A DNA stretch of 27,792 nucleotides from Pseudomonadota bacterium (GTDB lineage Bacteria > Pseudomonadota > Alphaproteobacteria > Acetobacterales > Acetobacteraceae), in contig JAJZEG010000109.1 of NCBI GenBank assembly GCA_021828605.1, positions 1 through 27,792 on the forward strand, read 5' to 3'. Shown here piece by piece: positions 15,647 through 24,855 of this stretch (position 1 is its first letter; the number at the start of each line of letters is the position of its first letter). Made by a program: the position numbers and the translations under genes. The notes below the pieces were generated by a model. It was not told the DNA's origin. It was given only the letters and a program-made list of their open reading frames with translations, and made no database searches.

Positions 15647-15689
15647 GGCAATAATGCTCTGATCGGGTTCGTTTGTGCGGCACTCGGAA

Positions 15690-16028
15690 ATGCTTGCCAA
15701 GAGCGACGATTCGGGCCATGCCCCAAGGGTGAATAATCTGAATATCGCCGACGAAGCTGCGCGTGAGGCAATTTTGACCTTGTGTCATGCGCGGGGTGCC
15801 GCAAAATCGATTTGCCCGACCGAGGCCGCACGTTTGCTGTCCGGCGACAAGCGTGATGCCTCCTGGCAGGCGGTTTTGCCGCGAGTCAGGCGGGCTGCGT
15901 TGCAATTGGCAGAGGCCGGTATCATCGATATTTTACGCAAGGGAAAACCAATTGCGCCGGAAGCCGCCCATGGCGTGGTGCGGCTAAGGTTGCGTGCCGA
16001 AACCGACGAAACCGGAGGAACAGGCTGA
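15690..16028 (+). CDS. DUF3253 domain protein
   Basis: A small protein of 112 residues (117 if the GTG at 15675 is used). The segment from AREAILTLCHARGAAKSICPTEAARLL through VRRAALQLAEAGIIDILRKG to VRLRL matches the DUF3253 pattern, a predicted winged-helix-like domain with no known role. No membrane or signal segment is seen. The gene's stop overlaps the start of the DUF1499 gene by one base, and GGAGG for that gene lies inside its last codons, so the two are coupled. Confidence 0.75.
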   Translation: MLAKSDDSGHAPRVNNLNIADEAAREAILTLCHARGAAKSICPTEAARLLSGDKRDASWQAVLPRVRRAALQLAEAGIIDILRKGKPIAPEAAHGVVRLRLRAETDETGGTG

Positions 16029-16507
16029 TGAGTGTAGGTTTTTTGCCGCTAATTTTAAGCGTGGTGTTCCCGCTCTGTGGCACGGTCGGCGCGAAAGGCG
16101 TGCCCGCACCGGGGATTGTTGATTTCACGCATCTGACCCTGCCGACCTCGCCCAACAAAGCGTTGGCAGCCCCGGCTGCTTTTATGCCCAAGCCCAATTT
16201 GGTCACGCCGACCTATTCAATGCCGCCGGCTCAACTGTTCGATGCTGTGCGCACCACCCTGCTCGCGCAGCCTGATACCTATGCGCTCGATAACCATCCG
16301 GGGCATTTACAAGCGGCTTTCGTCGCGCGCACCCCACGGGCGAATTTCCCCGACATTATCGAAATCGCCGTGCAGCCAGACGCGCAAGGGGGCGCGCATT
16401 TGGTGATGTATTCCCATTCGATTTACGGCCAGTCCGATTTTGGCGCCAATTTGGCGCGGCTGAAAATCTGGCTCGCCGCCATCGGCGCCAAAGTGCAAAC
16501 GCCGTAA
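16028..16507 (+). CDS. DUF1499 protein, probably exported
   Basis: A 159-residue protein. The N-terminus (VGFLPLILSVVFPLCGTVGA) looks like a signal peptide with a short polar start. The mature part has the DUF1499 features: VDFTHLTLPTSPNKALAAP, TPTYSMPPAQLFDAV, NFPDIIEIAVQP and YSHSIYGQSDFGANLARLKIW. Function is unknown in the family; the product is probably periplasmic or membrane-anchored. The ATG overlaps the previous stop (TGATG), with GGAGG about 9 bases upstream. Confidence 0.85.
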   Translation: MSVGFLPLILSVVFPLCGTVGAKGVPAPGIVDFTHLTLPTSPNKALAAPAAFMPKPNLVTPTYSMPPAQLFDAVRTTLLAQPDTYALDNHPGHLQAAFVARTPRANFPDIIEIAVQPDAQGGAHLVMYSHSIYGQSDFGANLARLKIWLAAIGAKVQTP

Positions 16508-16553
16508 CGGACACGCGCAAGTTTCTAGCCTGTTGCCCTAGGAGCCTAAACTC

Positions 16554-17486
16554 TTGATCGGCGCTCACCCTATCGGTATTTTTGGTCATCGGGGCGCGCG
16601 CGGCCTGGCACCGGAAAACAGCCTGCCGGGCTTTGTCCTGGCTCATGATTTGGCGCTGACCGGCGTGGAGTTTGACATCGCCCTCAGCGCGGATGGGGCG
16701 GTCCTGGTCCATCATGATCCGCAACTCAACACCGAAATAACCCGCGATGGTGCCGGTCAATATTTGAGCGAGCCTGGTCCGCTGATTCGCGATCTGACCG
16801 CTGACGCGCTGGCCGCTTTTGATATTGGGCGGGCGCAACCCGGCTCGGCTTACGCGGCCCGCTACCCAACCCAACGCGCGCTCGATGGGGTGGGAATCCC
16901 CACTCTGGATCAAGCGTTGGGTGCGCTGGGTCAGCTCGATTTATTGTTGGAAATCAAAACATTCCCTGATCGACCGGCACTGACCGCTGCACCTTCGCTG
17001 ATGGTGGCGGCGGTGATTGCGGTGCTGCGCCGCCATCAGGCGATCGAGCGAACAATTTTATTCGCGTTCGACTGGCAGGTGCTGCGGATCGCGGCGACGC
17101 TGGAACCCAGCTTACGGCGCTGCTGCCTGACCGCCCCCGACACCACGACGCCGGTTAACCCGGCCGGGGGGCGGCTTTGGCTGGATGGCATGGATTTAAG
17201 CGCGTTCGACGGCCAACTGGCCCGGGCTGTGGCCGCGACCGGGGCTTGCGCGTGGGCGCCGTTGCACAGCACGCTTGATCGGGGCGCGTGTGAGTTGGCG
17301 CAGTCGCTCGGCCTCGCGGTCATACCGTGGACCGTCAATCTCGCGTCCGATATCGAAGCCATGATCGCGCTCGGGGTCGATGCGCTGATTTCCGACTATC
17401 CCGACCAGGCGCTTGCCGCGATGCGGCGCAAAGGACGCGATCTGGCTGCCCCGGGGTTCGTCGCTGCCTTGCGGCACCAGAGCTGA
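16554..17486 (+). CDS. Glycerophosphodiester phosphodiesterase (GDPD family)
   Basis: GDPD enzymes hydrolyse deacylated phospholipids to glycerol-3-phosphate and an alcohol. The 310-residue protein shows HRG at 12-14, PEN near 20-22, EFD at 39-41, HHDP near 53-56 and LEIK near 131-134, the metal and catalytic residues of the TIM-barrel family. The C-terminus ends VDALISDYPDQALAAMR as usual. It lacks a signal peptide, so it is cytoplasmic, UgpQ-like. The start codon is TTG: AGGAG at 16540-16544 with 9-base spacing supports it, and no better ATG is available before the HRG motif. Its last 291 bases are overlapped by an opposite-strand ORF. Confidence 0.92.
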   Translation: MIGAHPIGIFGHRGARGLAPENSLPGFVLAHDLALTGVEFDIALSADGAVLVHHDPQLNTEITRDGAGQYLSEPGPLIRDLTADALAAFDIGRAQPGSAYAARYPTQRALDGVGIPTLDQALGALGQLDLLLEIKTFPDRPALTAAPSLMVAAVIAVLRRHQAIERTILFAFDWQVLRIAATLEPSLRRCCLTAPDTTTPVNPAGGRLWLDGMDLSAFDGQLARAVAATGACAWAPLHSTLDRGACELAQSLGLAVIPWTVNLASDIEAMIALGVDALISDYPDQALAAMRRKGRDLAAPGFVAALRHQS

Positions 17487-18125
17487 ATCCCAGAAATTGG
17501 CGCGTCGGGCGGCGCGGCCCAGAAAATCACGCATCGCCGGCGCGCCCCAGGCGCCAGCGCCGATCAACGCATCAATGGGTGCGAATAATTCATGGGCGTG
17601 CGCGAGGCTGCCGCAGGCAAATTCATGAAATTGCCGGGGTTTGAGCGCATACAACACGCGGATATCGCGCACCGGCAACACCAGCGCACGGGTCGGTGTC
17701 TCGTCGAGCAGACCGGTCGCTTGCCAGCGCAGCGTATTTTCAGCGCCGGGAACCGGACTGAGCAGCCAAGCCAAGGGGCAGGTGATCAACAGCGAATGCA
17801 GGCTGGGCGCGTAGCGTGAGCGTTTATCGAGCAGGTTTTGCAGGCCGCCGCAAATCTCAACGGCGAACAAGTCAACATAAGGGTCGTTGGCGTCACCGCC
17901 GAACCACAGCCATAGCCCATCGGGCACGGTGCGCATCCGCCCGGAGCCCGGAATTTTTAGGAGCGGCGATTCCGGGTCGGCTTCGCTGCACGGACGGGCT
18001 TTGAGCCACGCGCCGGAGGCACCAAAATCAGCGTTTTCGAGGCCCGGGGGTGTTTGCGGCCATGCACGCATGGCGTGCCGAAAAAATGCGTCGAGACTGA
18101 GAAAACCTGTCATTTTTGTATCCAT
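17196..18125 (-). CDS. Hypothetical protein, C-terminal third antisense to GDPD gene
   Basis: A 309-residue ORF of unknown family. Its first 210-220 residues look like real protein: hydrophobic and aromatic patterning such as VPDGLWLWFGGDANDPYVDLF, SLLITCPLAWLLSPVPG and LKPRQFHEFACGSLAHAHEL. The last 97 residues are Arg/Pro/Gly-rich and are the reverse complement of the GDPD coding end, so they may not be conserved. No signal peptide or transmembrane helix is obvious. The start is uncertain: a TTG at 18143, an ATG at 18125 (chosen) or an ATG at 18113. It diverges from the efflux operon across about 200 bp. Confidence 0.6.
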   Translation of the reverse strand: MDTKMTGFLSLDAFFRHAMRAWPQTPPGLENADFGASGAWLKARPCSEADPESPLLKIPGSGRMRTVPDGLWLWFGGDANDPYVDLFAVEICGGLQNLLDKRSRYAPSLHSLLITCPLAWLLSPVPGAENTLRWQATGLLDETPTRALVLPVRDIRVLYALKPRQFHEFACGSLAHAHELFAPIDALIGAGAWGAPAMRDFLGRAARRANFWDSALVPQGSDEPRGSQIASFAPHRGKRLVGIVGNQRIDPERDHGFDIGREIDGPRYDREAERLRQLTRAPIKRAVQRRPRASPGRGHSPGQLAVERA

Positions 18126-18148
18126 CCGCTCGATTTGAGACAAATAAC

Positions 18149-18163
18149 ACTACCTTAAGTAGT
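18149..18163. promoter_or_regulatory. Small palindrome between the hypothetical gene and emrA
   Basis: ACTAC (18149-18153) and GTAGT (18159-18163) flank CTTAA, in an AT-rich patch inside the divergent intergenic region. It could be an operator for a regulator of the efflux genes or of the minus-strand gene; no regulator gene lies beside it. Arms of only five bases make chance occurrence possible. Confidence 0.3.
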
Positions 18164-18330
18164 ATTCTATCTTTACCAGCGTTTGGCAAGAGGTTTTGCA
18201 GCGGGGATTTGGAATATTACCCAGGCTTAACAACGGGCGATGATGATCCGCATGGGTGGATTTTCTGTGCGGGATCGGTCACAGCATTCGGGAACAGGTG
18301 AGCCAGACATCAACAAAGGTAACGACGGTA

Positions 18331-19362
18331 ATGGAGCGACAGACTGAGCAAACCGAGCCTAACGGTGTTAATCCGCGCGCCAGTAACGGCGGGGCGCGCA
18401 AATTTATCATTCTAGCCGCCTTGTTGCTGGTGCTGGCTTTGGCCGGATTAGTTTATTGGCTGCATGCTCGGCATTTTGTAACCTCAACCGATGCCGAAAT
18501 TGGCGGGCCGATCCACCCGATTGCGCCGCGCATTGCGGGCCGGGTGCTGGTGGTTTTGGTGCATCAAAATCAGCATGTGGCCCGGGGTCAAGTGCTGGTC
18601 CGGCTCGACCCCGCGCATCAGCAAACCGCCTTGGCGCGCACCAAGGCGCAACTGCGCGAGGCAACGGCCCAAATTGCAGTGCGCCAAGCCGGGCTTGCCG
18701 GTGCTGGAGCACAGGTCAAGGTCGCGCGCGCTGATTTGCTCAAAGCCAAGCAGGATTTGGCCCGCTATGCGAGCATCAACCCGCAAGCCGTCACCCGTGC
18801 GGATCGCGATAACGCCACCGCCGCCGCGCGCGGCGCAGAAGCCCGGCTGGATGCCGCAAAGGCGCAAGTCGCCAGTGCCAAAGCAGCGCTTCAGGCCGCC
18901 CAAGCGCAAGCCCAGGCCGCGAAAGTGGCCGTGGCCACCGCCACGCTGCAACGCGGCTACACCATTATCCGCGCGCCGAGCGCCGGCTATATCGCCCACC
19001 GCACCGTGCGGCGAGGCAATATCGTCGCACCTGGCACCGGGCTGATGGCGCTGGTCGGGGATCGGATTTGGGTCACCGCTAATTTCAAGGAAACCCAACT
19101 CAGCCGCATCCATCCGGGTCTGCCCGCGCGCATTACCATCGATGCGGTGCCGGGCGTGTCGTTTCACGCCCAGGTCGCCTCGATCCAGCATGGCACCGGC
19201 TCGGTATTTTCGCTGCTGCCCGCTGAAAACGCCACCGGCAATTACGTGAAAATCGTGCAGCGTGTGCCGGTGCGCTTGGTTTTCACGGATCGGCGGGTGG
19301 CGAAATATCTGATCGCCCCTGGCATGTCGGTCGAGGTGTCAATCAGAGCCAGCGGCCATTAA
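18331..19362 (+). CDS. emrA: EmrA/HlyD-family membrane fusion protein (efflux adaptor)
   Basis: A 343-residue periplasmic adaptor. A cytoplasmic N-terminus is followed by one transmembrane helix (about 24-44). Then come the biotinyl-lipoyl half-motifs (IAPRIAGRVLVVLVHQNQHV and later IRAPSAGYIAHRTVRRGNIV) around a long Ala/Gln-rich coiled-coil hairpin (about 100-210), then the beta-barrel. It should link the MFS pump to the outer-membrane channel. The ORF opens at a GTG at 18256; the ATG at 18331, with AAGGT 10 bases before it, gives a normal N-terminus. The pump gene starts 7 bases after the stop. Confidence 0.9.
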   Translation: MERQTEQTEPNGVNPRASNGGARKFIILAALLLVLALAGLVYWLHARHFVTSTDAEIGGPIHPIAPRIAGRVLVVLVHQNQHVARGQVLVRLDPAHQQTALARTKAQLREATAQIAVRQAGLAGAGAQVKVARADLLKAKQDLARYASINPQAVTRADRDNATAAARGAEARLDAAKAQVASAKAALQAAQAQAQAAKVAVATATLQRGYTIIRAPSAGYIAHRTVRRGNIVAPGTGLMALVGDRIWVTANFKETQLSRIHPGLPARITIDAVPGVSFHAQVASIQHGTGSVFSLLPAENATGNYVKIVQRVPVRLVFTDRRVAKYLIAPGMSVEVSIRASGH

Positions 19363-19369
19363 GGCGGCC

Positions 19370-20920
19370 ATGAACCTGCTCTATGCCACCAAACCCAATT
19401 TGCCGCGCTCGGCGGCGGGGCCGTTCAACCCGTGGTTCATTGTGGCGATCATTGCGATTGCGCCGTTCATGGAGGTGCTGGATACCACCATCGCCAATGT
19501 CGCTTTAACCCATATCGCCGGGTCGCTGGCGGTCAGTCCCGAGGAGAGCACCTGGGTGCTCACCTCCTATTTGGTGTCCAACAGCATCATTCTACCGATT
19601 ACCGGCTGGTTGCAGGGTGTGGTCGGGCGTAAGCGATTATTCCTGATTTGCGTGGCTTTGTTCACCGCAAGCTCGGTGCTGTGCGCGTTTTCCTCCTCGC
19701 TCTCGATGTTGATCATCGCCCGTATTTTGCAGGGTCTCGGCGGCGGCGGATTACAGCCGGTCACCCAATCGATGTTCGCCGATACCTTCCCGCAGGAAAA
19801 ACGCGCCCAGGTCTTTGCCGTCTATGGGCTGGTGATCATTGTCGCTCCCGCGACCGGACCGCTGCTGGGCGGCTGGATCACCGATCATTTATCCTGGCAT
19901 TGGGTGTTTTTGATTAATTTGCCCATCGGCTTGATCGCCTTCGCGCTGATCACTACCTTTGTCGACGAGCCGGTGATTTTGGTGCGCGAACGGCTTGATC
20001 GGCTTAAGCGTGGCCTGAAATTTGACTATGTCGGGCTGGTGTTGGTGGCGCTGGGTTTTGGCGCGTTGCAAATTTTCCTCGATAAATATTCGCTCGATGA
20101 TGGTTTCTCCAGCCCGCTGATTCGCATTTTGTTCGTGGTGTGGAGTGTATCCTTGGTAACATTGGCTGTTTGGGAATGGGATCATCCCGAGCCGGTGATG
20201 AATGTCCGGCTATTTCGCTATCGTAATTTCGCGGTGTCGTGCATTTTGATGTTTGTGATCGGCTTCATCCTACTCAGCACCACGCAATTATTACCGCAAC
20301 TGACCCAGGTGTTGCTCGGCTATTCTGCGCAAACCTCGGGTTTTGCCCTGGCCTTGGGCGGCATGGCCACCATCGGCTTAATGCCGGTGGCGGGCATCGT
20401 CACCGGACGTTATGTTTCGGCGCGGATTTTGCTCATTGGCGGCCTGATTGAGACCGGCATGGCCCTGATCATCCAGTCCCATTTGGCGCCTGACGCCTCG
20501 TTCGGTATTATCTCGACCGACCGGGTCTTGCAGGTTTTGGCGCTACCCTTTTTGTTTGTCCCGGTCTCGGCGCTCTCTTATGTCGGCCTGCCGCCCGAAC
20601 GCAGCGCCGATGCCTCGGCGATTATCAATCAGGTGCGCAATATCGGCGGCAGTATCGGCATTTCGTTCGTCACCACCATGCTCGCCTTTCGCACCCAGTT
20701 TCATCATGCGCGGCTTGCGGAGCAGATCACCGCTTATGGCAGTCTTCATGGCCAAACTCTTTCCCATATCGCTGCTACCGTGCAACAACAGGCGCAGTTC
20801 ATGAGTTATCTGGATATGTTTCATCTGCTGGGCGTTGGCGCGCTGCTGGTTTGGCCCCTTGCGCTGCTGCTCGCCGCACCGCCGAAATCGGCCGGAAAAG
20901 GAGTTGTTTATGAAGTTTAG
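19370..20920 (+). CDS. emrB: EmrB/QacA-type MFS multidrug transporter (DHA2, 14 TM)
   Basis: A 516-residue inner-membrane proton antiporter of the 14-helix DHA2 family. Diagnostic motifs are LDTTIANVAL near 37-46 (motif D1), GWLQGVVGRKRLF near 79-91 (motif A) and PATGPLLGGWI near 162-172 (motif C). With EmrA and an outer-membrane factor it exports hydrophobic drugs or organic acids across both membranes. AAGGCGG just before the ATG serves as ribosome site. Its end overlaps the next gene by 11 bases. The transported compounds cannot be predicted. Confidence 0.93.
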   Translation: MNLLYATKPNLPRSAAGPFNPWFIVAIIAIAPFMEVLDTTIANVALTHIAGSLAVSPEESTWVLTSYLVSNSIILPITGWLQGVVGRKRLFLICVALFTASSVLCAFSSSLSMLIIARILQGLGGGGLQPVTQSMFADTFPQEKRAQVFAVYGLVIIVAPATGPLLGGWITDHLSWHWVFLINLPIGLIAFALITTFVDEPVILVRERLDRLKRGLKFDYVGLVLVALGFGALQIFLDKYSLDDGFSSPLIRILFVVWSVSLVTLAVWEWDHPEPVMNVRLFRYRNFAVSCILMFVIGFILLSTTQLLPQLTQVLLGYSAQTSGFALALGGMATIGLMPVAGIVTGRYVSARILLIGGLIETGMALIIQSHLAPDASFGIISTDRVLQVLALPFLFVPVSALSYVGLPPERSADASAIINQVRNIGGSIGISFVTTMLAFRTQFHHARLAEQITAYGSLHGQTLSHIAATVQQQAQFMSYLDMFHLLGVGALLVWPLALLLAAPPKSAGKGVVYEV

Positions 20921-22481
20921 CGGTCGAACAGCAGTTCAAACCCGGCGCCTGATCCCCGGTGGGGTCGGCGCCCTTGCTTTGCTCAGCGGGCTCGCCGGCT
21001 GCACAGTGGGGCCGAATTTCCACCCGCCACGCCCGAATCTCCCCGCGTCGTTCAAGCCAGCGGGCCGATCAGCCCCGGTCCGCAATCAGGTTTCCAATGC
21101 GGCAATCGATGTCGCCTGGTGGCGGCGTTTTCACGACCCGGTATTGAGTGCCTTGGAAGCCGATGCCGTGCAGCAAAGTTTGGATGTGCAAATCGCCACC
21201 CAGCGTTTGGCCGAGGCGCGCGCCCAGGCCGAGATCGAAGGGGCCAATTTATACCCGTCGCTCAATTTTGCCGGCTCATTCACCCGCGAAAAACCCAGCA
21301 ATAAAGGCGTCTTCACCGCACTGGGCGGTGGGGCGAATACCGGAACCTCGACCAATGCCGGGCGCACCGCCAATGGCTCAAGCACCTCAATCGGCGGCGG
21401 CGGGATCCCTGGGGCGGGCATTCAGCCGTTCAATTTGATGCAATATGGCTTCTCCTCGGTGTTTGATTTCGATTTATGGGGCAAAAACCGCCGCACCCGC
21501 GAGGCGGCCCTCGCCGCCGTGACCGCGTCGGCCGATGCGCGCCGGGCGGTGCTGCTGAATATCGAAGCCGAAATCGCCCAGGATTATATCGCCCTGCGCG
21601 CTGACCAAACATTGCTCGGCATCGCCCAAAGCAATTTGCGCACCGCCAATCATTTAACCAAGCTCACCCATGAGCGCGCGCAGGCCGGGCTCGCCAATGC
21701 GCTGGAAGTGGCCGACTCAGAGGCCCAAGCGGCCTCGGTGACCGCGCAAATCCCCTCGCTCAGAGCAGCGATTGCCGGCGAGCAAAGCCAAATCGAATTG
21801 CTCCTGGGCCGTGCGCCAGGCGCGCTGGCCACCGAACTCGACGCCCCCGGCAGCGTGCCCGCAGCCCCACCGGTGGTTCCGGTCGGATTGCCGTCACAGC
21901 TCTTGACCCGCCGCCCCGACATCATGGAGGCCACCGCGAAACTCCACGAGGCCACCGCGACTATCGGCGTCGCCACGGCGGATTTTTTCCCCGATTTGTC
22001 GCTGTCCGGCTCAGTATCATTGCAGGCGCTGCAATTTTCCAACCTGAACCAATTGGCCGCAGTAACCTACGCGATTGGTCCGCAAATCACCTTGCCGCTA
22101 TTTGAGGGCGGCAAATTGCGCGGGCAATTGCGGTTGCGCAAAGCCGAACAGCGCGCGGCAGCGGTAAATTATGCCAAGACCGTGCTAACGGCTTTGCATC
22201 AAGTCGATAACGGGCTCACCGATTACGACCAAGAGCAACGCCGCCTCATATCACTCAACCGCGAAGTGGCAGCGAGCAAACAAGCGTTGGTCCTGGCGCA
22301 AGAGCGTTATCGGCAAGGTCTCGCCGACTATTTAGAGGTGTTGACCGCGCAGCAGAGCGTGCTCGGCGCCGAACAAACCCAGGCGCGCAGCCTGACCGCG
22401 ATCTCAACCGATCTGGTCAAGCTCTATCAAGCCCTCGGCGGCGGGTGGGAGCAACGCTACCCGACTAAACACCAACATTAA
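20910..22481 (+). CDS. NodT-family outer-membrane efflux lipoprotein
   Basis: A 523-residue outer-membrane factor of the TolC/NodT type. The N-terminus has a lipoprotein signal ending in the lipobox LAGC (Cys31), followed by TVGPNFHPP, typical for the family. Two OEP repeats with long helices follow (about 85-270 and 305-500), including LLTRRPDIMEATAKLHEA and GLADYLEVLTAQQSVL. A Gly/Ser/Thr-rich loop near residues 140-175 (21330-21430) is larger than usual. AAAAGGAG is 6 bases before the ATG, inside the end of emrB, so the three genes form one operon. Its stop overlaps the convergent glucoamylase end by 17 bases. Confidence 0.92.
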   Translation: MKFSGRTAVQTRRLIPGGVGALALLSGLAGCTVGPNFHPPRPNLPASFKPAGRSAPVRNQVSNAAIDVAWWRRFHDPVLSALEADAVQQSLDVQIATQRLAEARAQAEIEGANLYPSLNFAGSFTREKPSNKGVFTALGGGANTGTSTNAGRTANGSSTSIGGGGIPGAGIQPFNLMQYGFSSVFDFDLWGKNRRTREAALAAVTASADARRAVLLNIEAEIAQDYIALRADQTLLGIAQSNLRTANHLTKLTHERAQAGLANALEVADSEAQAASVTAQIPSLRAAIAGEQSQIELLLGRAPGALATELDAPGSVPAAPPVVPVGLPSQLLTRRPDIMEATAKLHEATATIGVATADFFPDLSLSGSVSLQALQFSNLNQLAAVTYAIGPQITLPLFEGGKLRGQLRLRKAEQRAAAVNYAKTVLTALHQVDNGLTDYDQEQRRLISLNREVAASKQALVLAQERYRQGLADYLEVLTAQQSVLGAEQTQARSLTAISTDLVKLYQALGGGWEQRYPTKHQH

Positions 22482-24855
22482 CCGTATAATTGCTGCCATC
22501 CCACGTCTCGGGATCATCACTCAGGCGCCAGGTAAATATCACCTGGCCGCCTTCGGGCAGTTTGTGGGTTTCTAACGTCGCAATATGCAAAGCCGCGCCA
22601 AATTCCTGCGTCGCAACATCCTGCCATTGGCCCCAATCATCGCTGGTCCACCGGATGACCGAGGGCGCATCAAGCTGGATCCGCAGCATCAACCCTGGGC
22701 GTATTTGGCTGCGCCGCCAGGACGGGCGCCAATCGGCGATGCGCGGTAACTGCTGCTCCTTAATATAACGCTGTGCCGTTTGCGGCGGCATATCGAACAC
22801 CGCATTATCATGCAGTGAGCGCAATAATTTAACATATTCCGCATGCGCCCAAACCAGCGGCATCGCCGACCCGCTGGGCCTGCCGCGAAATAATTCGCAA
22901 GCGGGAATATCATCGGTGTCCCAGACCTGTTCAGGCAATAACCCGCCCGCACTGGCGCAATGCTCGAACGTCGCGCACAGGGTGCGGGCCATCGCCAGAT
23001 CACCCGCGAGCAGCGCATAATGCGCGCGCTCCCCGGTCAGTAGCGGCCATACCCGACCATGACCCGTGCCATCGAACGGGCGGCCATCATGATGCTCGCC
23101 ATACCCGTCATCATTATAACGATGCCACCCCGGTCCCTGCGGTAATTCCACGCGGGTTAAATGATCAATCACCTTCAACGTATCGAGAATACGCGGATCG
23201 CGCGCATCGCGCAGGCCAAATCGCACCAAAGCCAGCGCATCGGGCCCAGTTAGTGCATCAAACGCAATGTCAGACGCATCCGCCGGGCGATTACGCAGCG
23301 CAATCCGACCATGGGCGTCGGTGCGCGCCAAATCATGATCACCCTCGGGGGCGATGCGCACATAATAGCCGGCAACACCAACCTCGCGCGCGGTTGGCGT
23401 ATCGGTCACGTAAATCCAACGCTCGATATCGGCATTCCAGGCATCGGCGGTGTCGCGAAACATCACGGCCAAATCAGCCTCACCGGCAATCTCCGCCTGC
23501 TCGGCGGCAATCAGCAAACCGGCAATCTCAACCGCCAGGGTCGCTGGGGTATAGCCCGCATTCTCTTCCCAACGATCCTGCCCGGTAACCGGACCATTGC
23601 GCAGCAAAAACACCGCTGCGGCCTTGATCATCGGCCAGTAATGCGCGGCCTGCTCAGCCGGGATTGCGCCCGACCGGCAGGCCAAATCAACCAGCAGGAT
23701 CGGAAACGCCGTTTCGTCCAACTGCACGCCCGACCAATAAGCGGAGCCATCGAGCCAGCAATTTTGCGGCCAATGCCCGTCCGGCTCCTGGGTCGCGCGC
23801 AAATAATCGAGGGTCCGCCGTCCATCAGCCAGAGCACCACAGGCGAGCAGCGCACCGGCGGTCTCCACCAGATCGCGCGGCCATACCAGATGGTAGCCGC
23901 CCATATCGTCATCGCCTTTCGAAGCCCCCCACGGGATCGACAGACTCGCAATCGACCCGCCGGGGAAATTCGGGCTCTCATGGACCCGCAAAATGGCGGT
24001 GCTGACCCGGTATAAATTATGCGGCTCGGTTTGTGGCGATGGATCCAGCGTGAGCAAACCATGCTGCCAGCCCTGCCAGTGCGCACAATATTCGGTCTCG
24101 GCGGCGGCATAGCCCCGCTGCAAGCTCATCACCGCCTGGAACGCGGCCTCCTCAGGCTTGCGGCCAAAGCCAATCGCGAGCAGGCAGGACGGATCGATTT
24201 CCGCAACCAACGCCACATTGCCATCCGTCGCACTATCGCAAGGCTCGATCAACGCGCCATCGCGCTTGAGCAACTGCCAACCATCCGAGACGCCGACAAA
24301 CCCGACCGACCGCGCGCGAAACCCCTCCCGGCAGGCCAGCGCCAGGCAGGTGCCATCGCCGCTGGCGAACAAGATCTCCATGCCCTTATAGTCGCCGATC
24401 CAGGCGCTATTATGCGCGCCACCATTCACCAAATGCGGTGCAAGCAGCACAAACAACCGCAAATCAGTCACGCCCTCGCCCGGCGTTAGTTCAACCCGTT
24501 GCAGCACCGCATCACCCCACGGATCGGCGATGATCCGTTTGTTAAGGCTGAACGCGTCCTTGACATGTTGATTTTGGAGGTCAAAGGCCGGCGTGCCGTC
24601 GATCACCCGCGCCGTTTTGCTCAGCGTATCGCGCTTTTCCTCCGCGAACAGCCCGCCCGCGCGGCCATCAGTCACGATCAAACCGCAATCACGAATGCAG
24701 GCCTGATCCACCCTAGGGAAATAAATCTCGTCAAGAATACCATGGCTGAGCGTAAACCAAACCCGGCTCAGCGGTGATAAAGCGGTGCCAACGCCGTCTT
24801 TGGCGCTCGATGTCCAGCGCGGGGCAACCCCTGGACCGCCCGCCGCCTCGGCCAT
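22465..24855 (-). CDS. Intracellular GH15 glucoamylase/glucodextranase-like enzyme
   Basis: A 796-residue glycoside hydrolase family 15 enzyme. It has an N-terminal beta-sandwich (about 1-270), the alpha/alpha-barrel catalytic domain (about 280-685) and a C-terminal beta domain (about 700-796). The catalytic acid is expected in RWEENAGYTP (Glu430/431) and the base in GLLPEQVWD (Glu642). VWPRDLVETA near 325-334 is a substrate-binding landmark. Such enzymes release glucose from non-reducing ends of alpha-glucans. There is no signal peptide, so it should act on internal glycogen or malto-oligosaccharides. Its ATG overlaps the phaR stop (TAATG), with GGGGAG upstream, so expression is coupled to phaR. 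Confidence 0.9.
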   Translation of the reverse strand: MAEAAGGPGVAPRWTSSAKDGVGTALSPLSRVWFTLSHGILDEIYFPRVDQACIRDCGLIVTDGRAGGLFAEEKRDTLSKTARVIDGTPAFDLQNQHVKDAFSLNKRIIADPWGDAVLQRVELTPGEGVTDLRLFVLLAPHLVNGGAHNSAWIGDYKGMEILFASGDGTCLALACREGFRARSVGFVGVSDGWQLLKRDGALIEPCDSATDGNVALVAEIDPSCLLAIGFGRKPEEAAFQAVMSLQRGYAAAETEYCAHWQGWQHGLLTLDPSPQTEPHNLYRVSTAILRVHESPNFPGGSIASLSIPWGASKGDDDMGGYHLVWPRDLVETAGALLACGALADGRRTLDYLRATQEPDGHWPQNCWLDGSAYWSGVQLDETAFPILLVDLACRSGAIPAEQAAHYWPMIKAAAVFLLRNGPVTGQDRWEENAGYTPATLAVEIAGLLIAAEQAEIAGEADLAVMFRDTADAWNADIERWIYVTDTPTAREVGVAGYYVRIAPEGDHDLARTDAHGRIALRNRPADASDIAFDALTGPDALALVRFGLRDARDPRILDTLKVIDHLTRVELPQGPGWHRYNDDGYGEHHDGRPFDGTGHGRVWPLLTGERAHYALLAGDLAMARTLCATFEHCASAGGLLPEQVWDTDDIPACELFRGRPSGSAMPLVWAHAEYVKLLRSLHDNAVFDMPPQTAQRYIKEQQLPRIADWRPSWRRSQIRPGLMLRIQLDAPSVIRWTSDDWGQWQDVATQEFGAALHIATLETHKLPEGGQVIFTWRLSDDPETWDGSNYTVNVGV

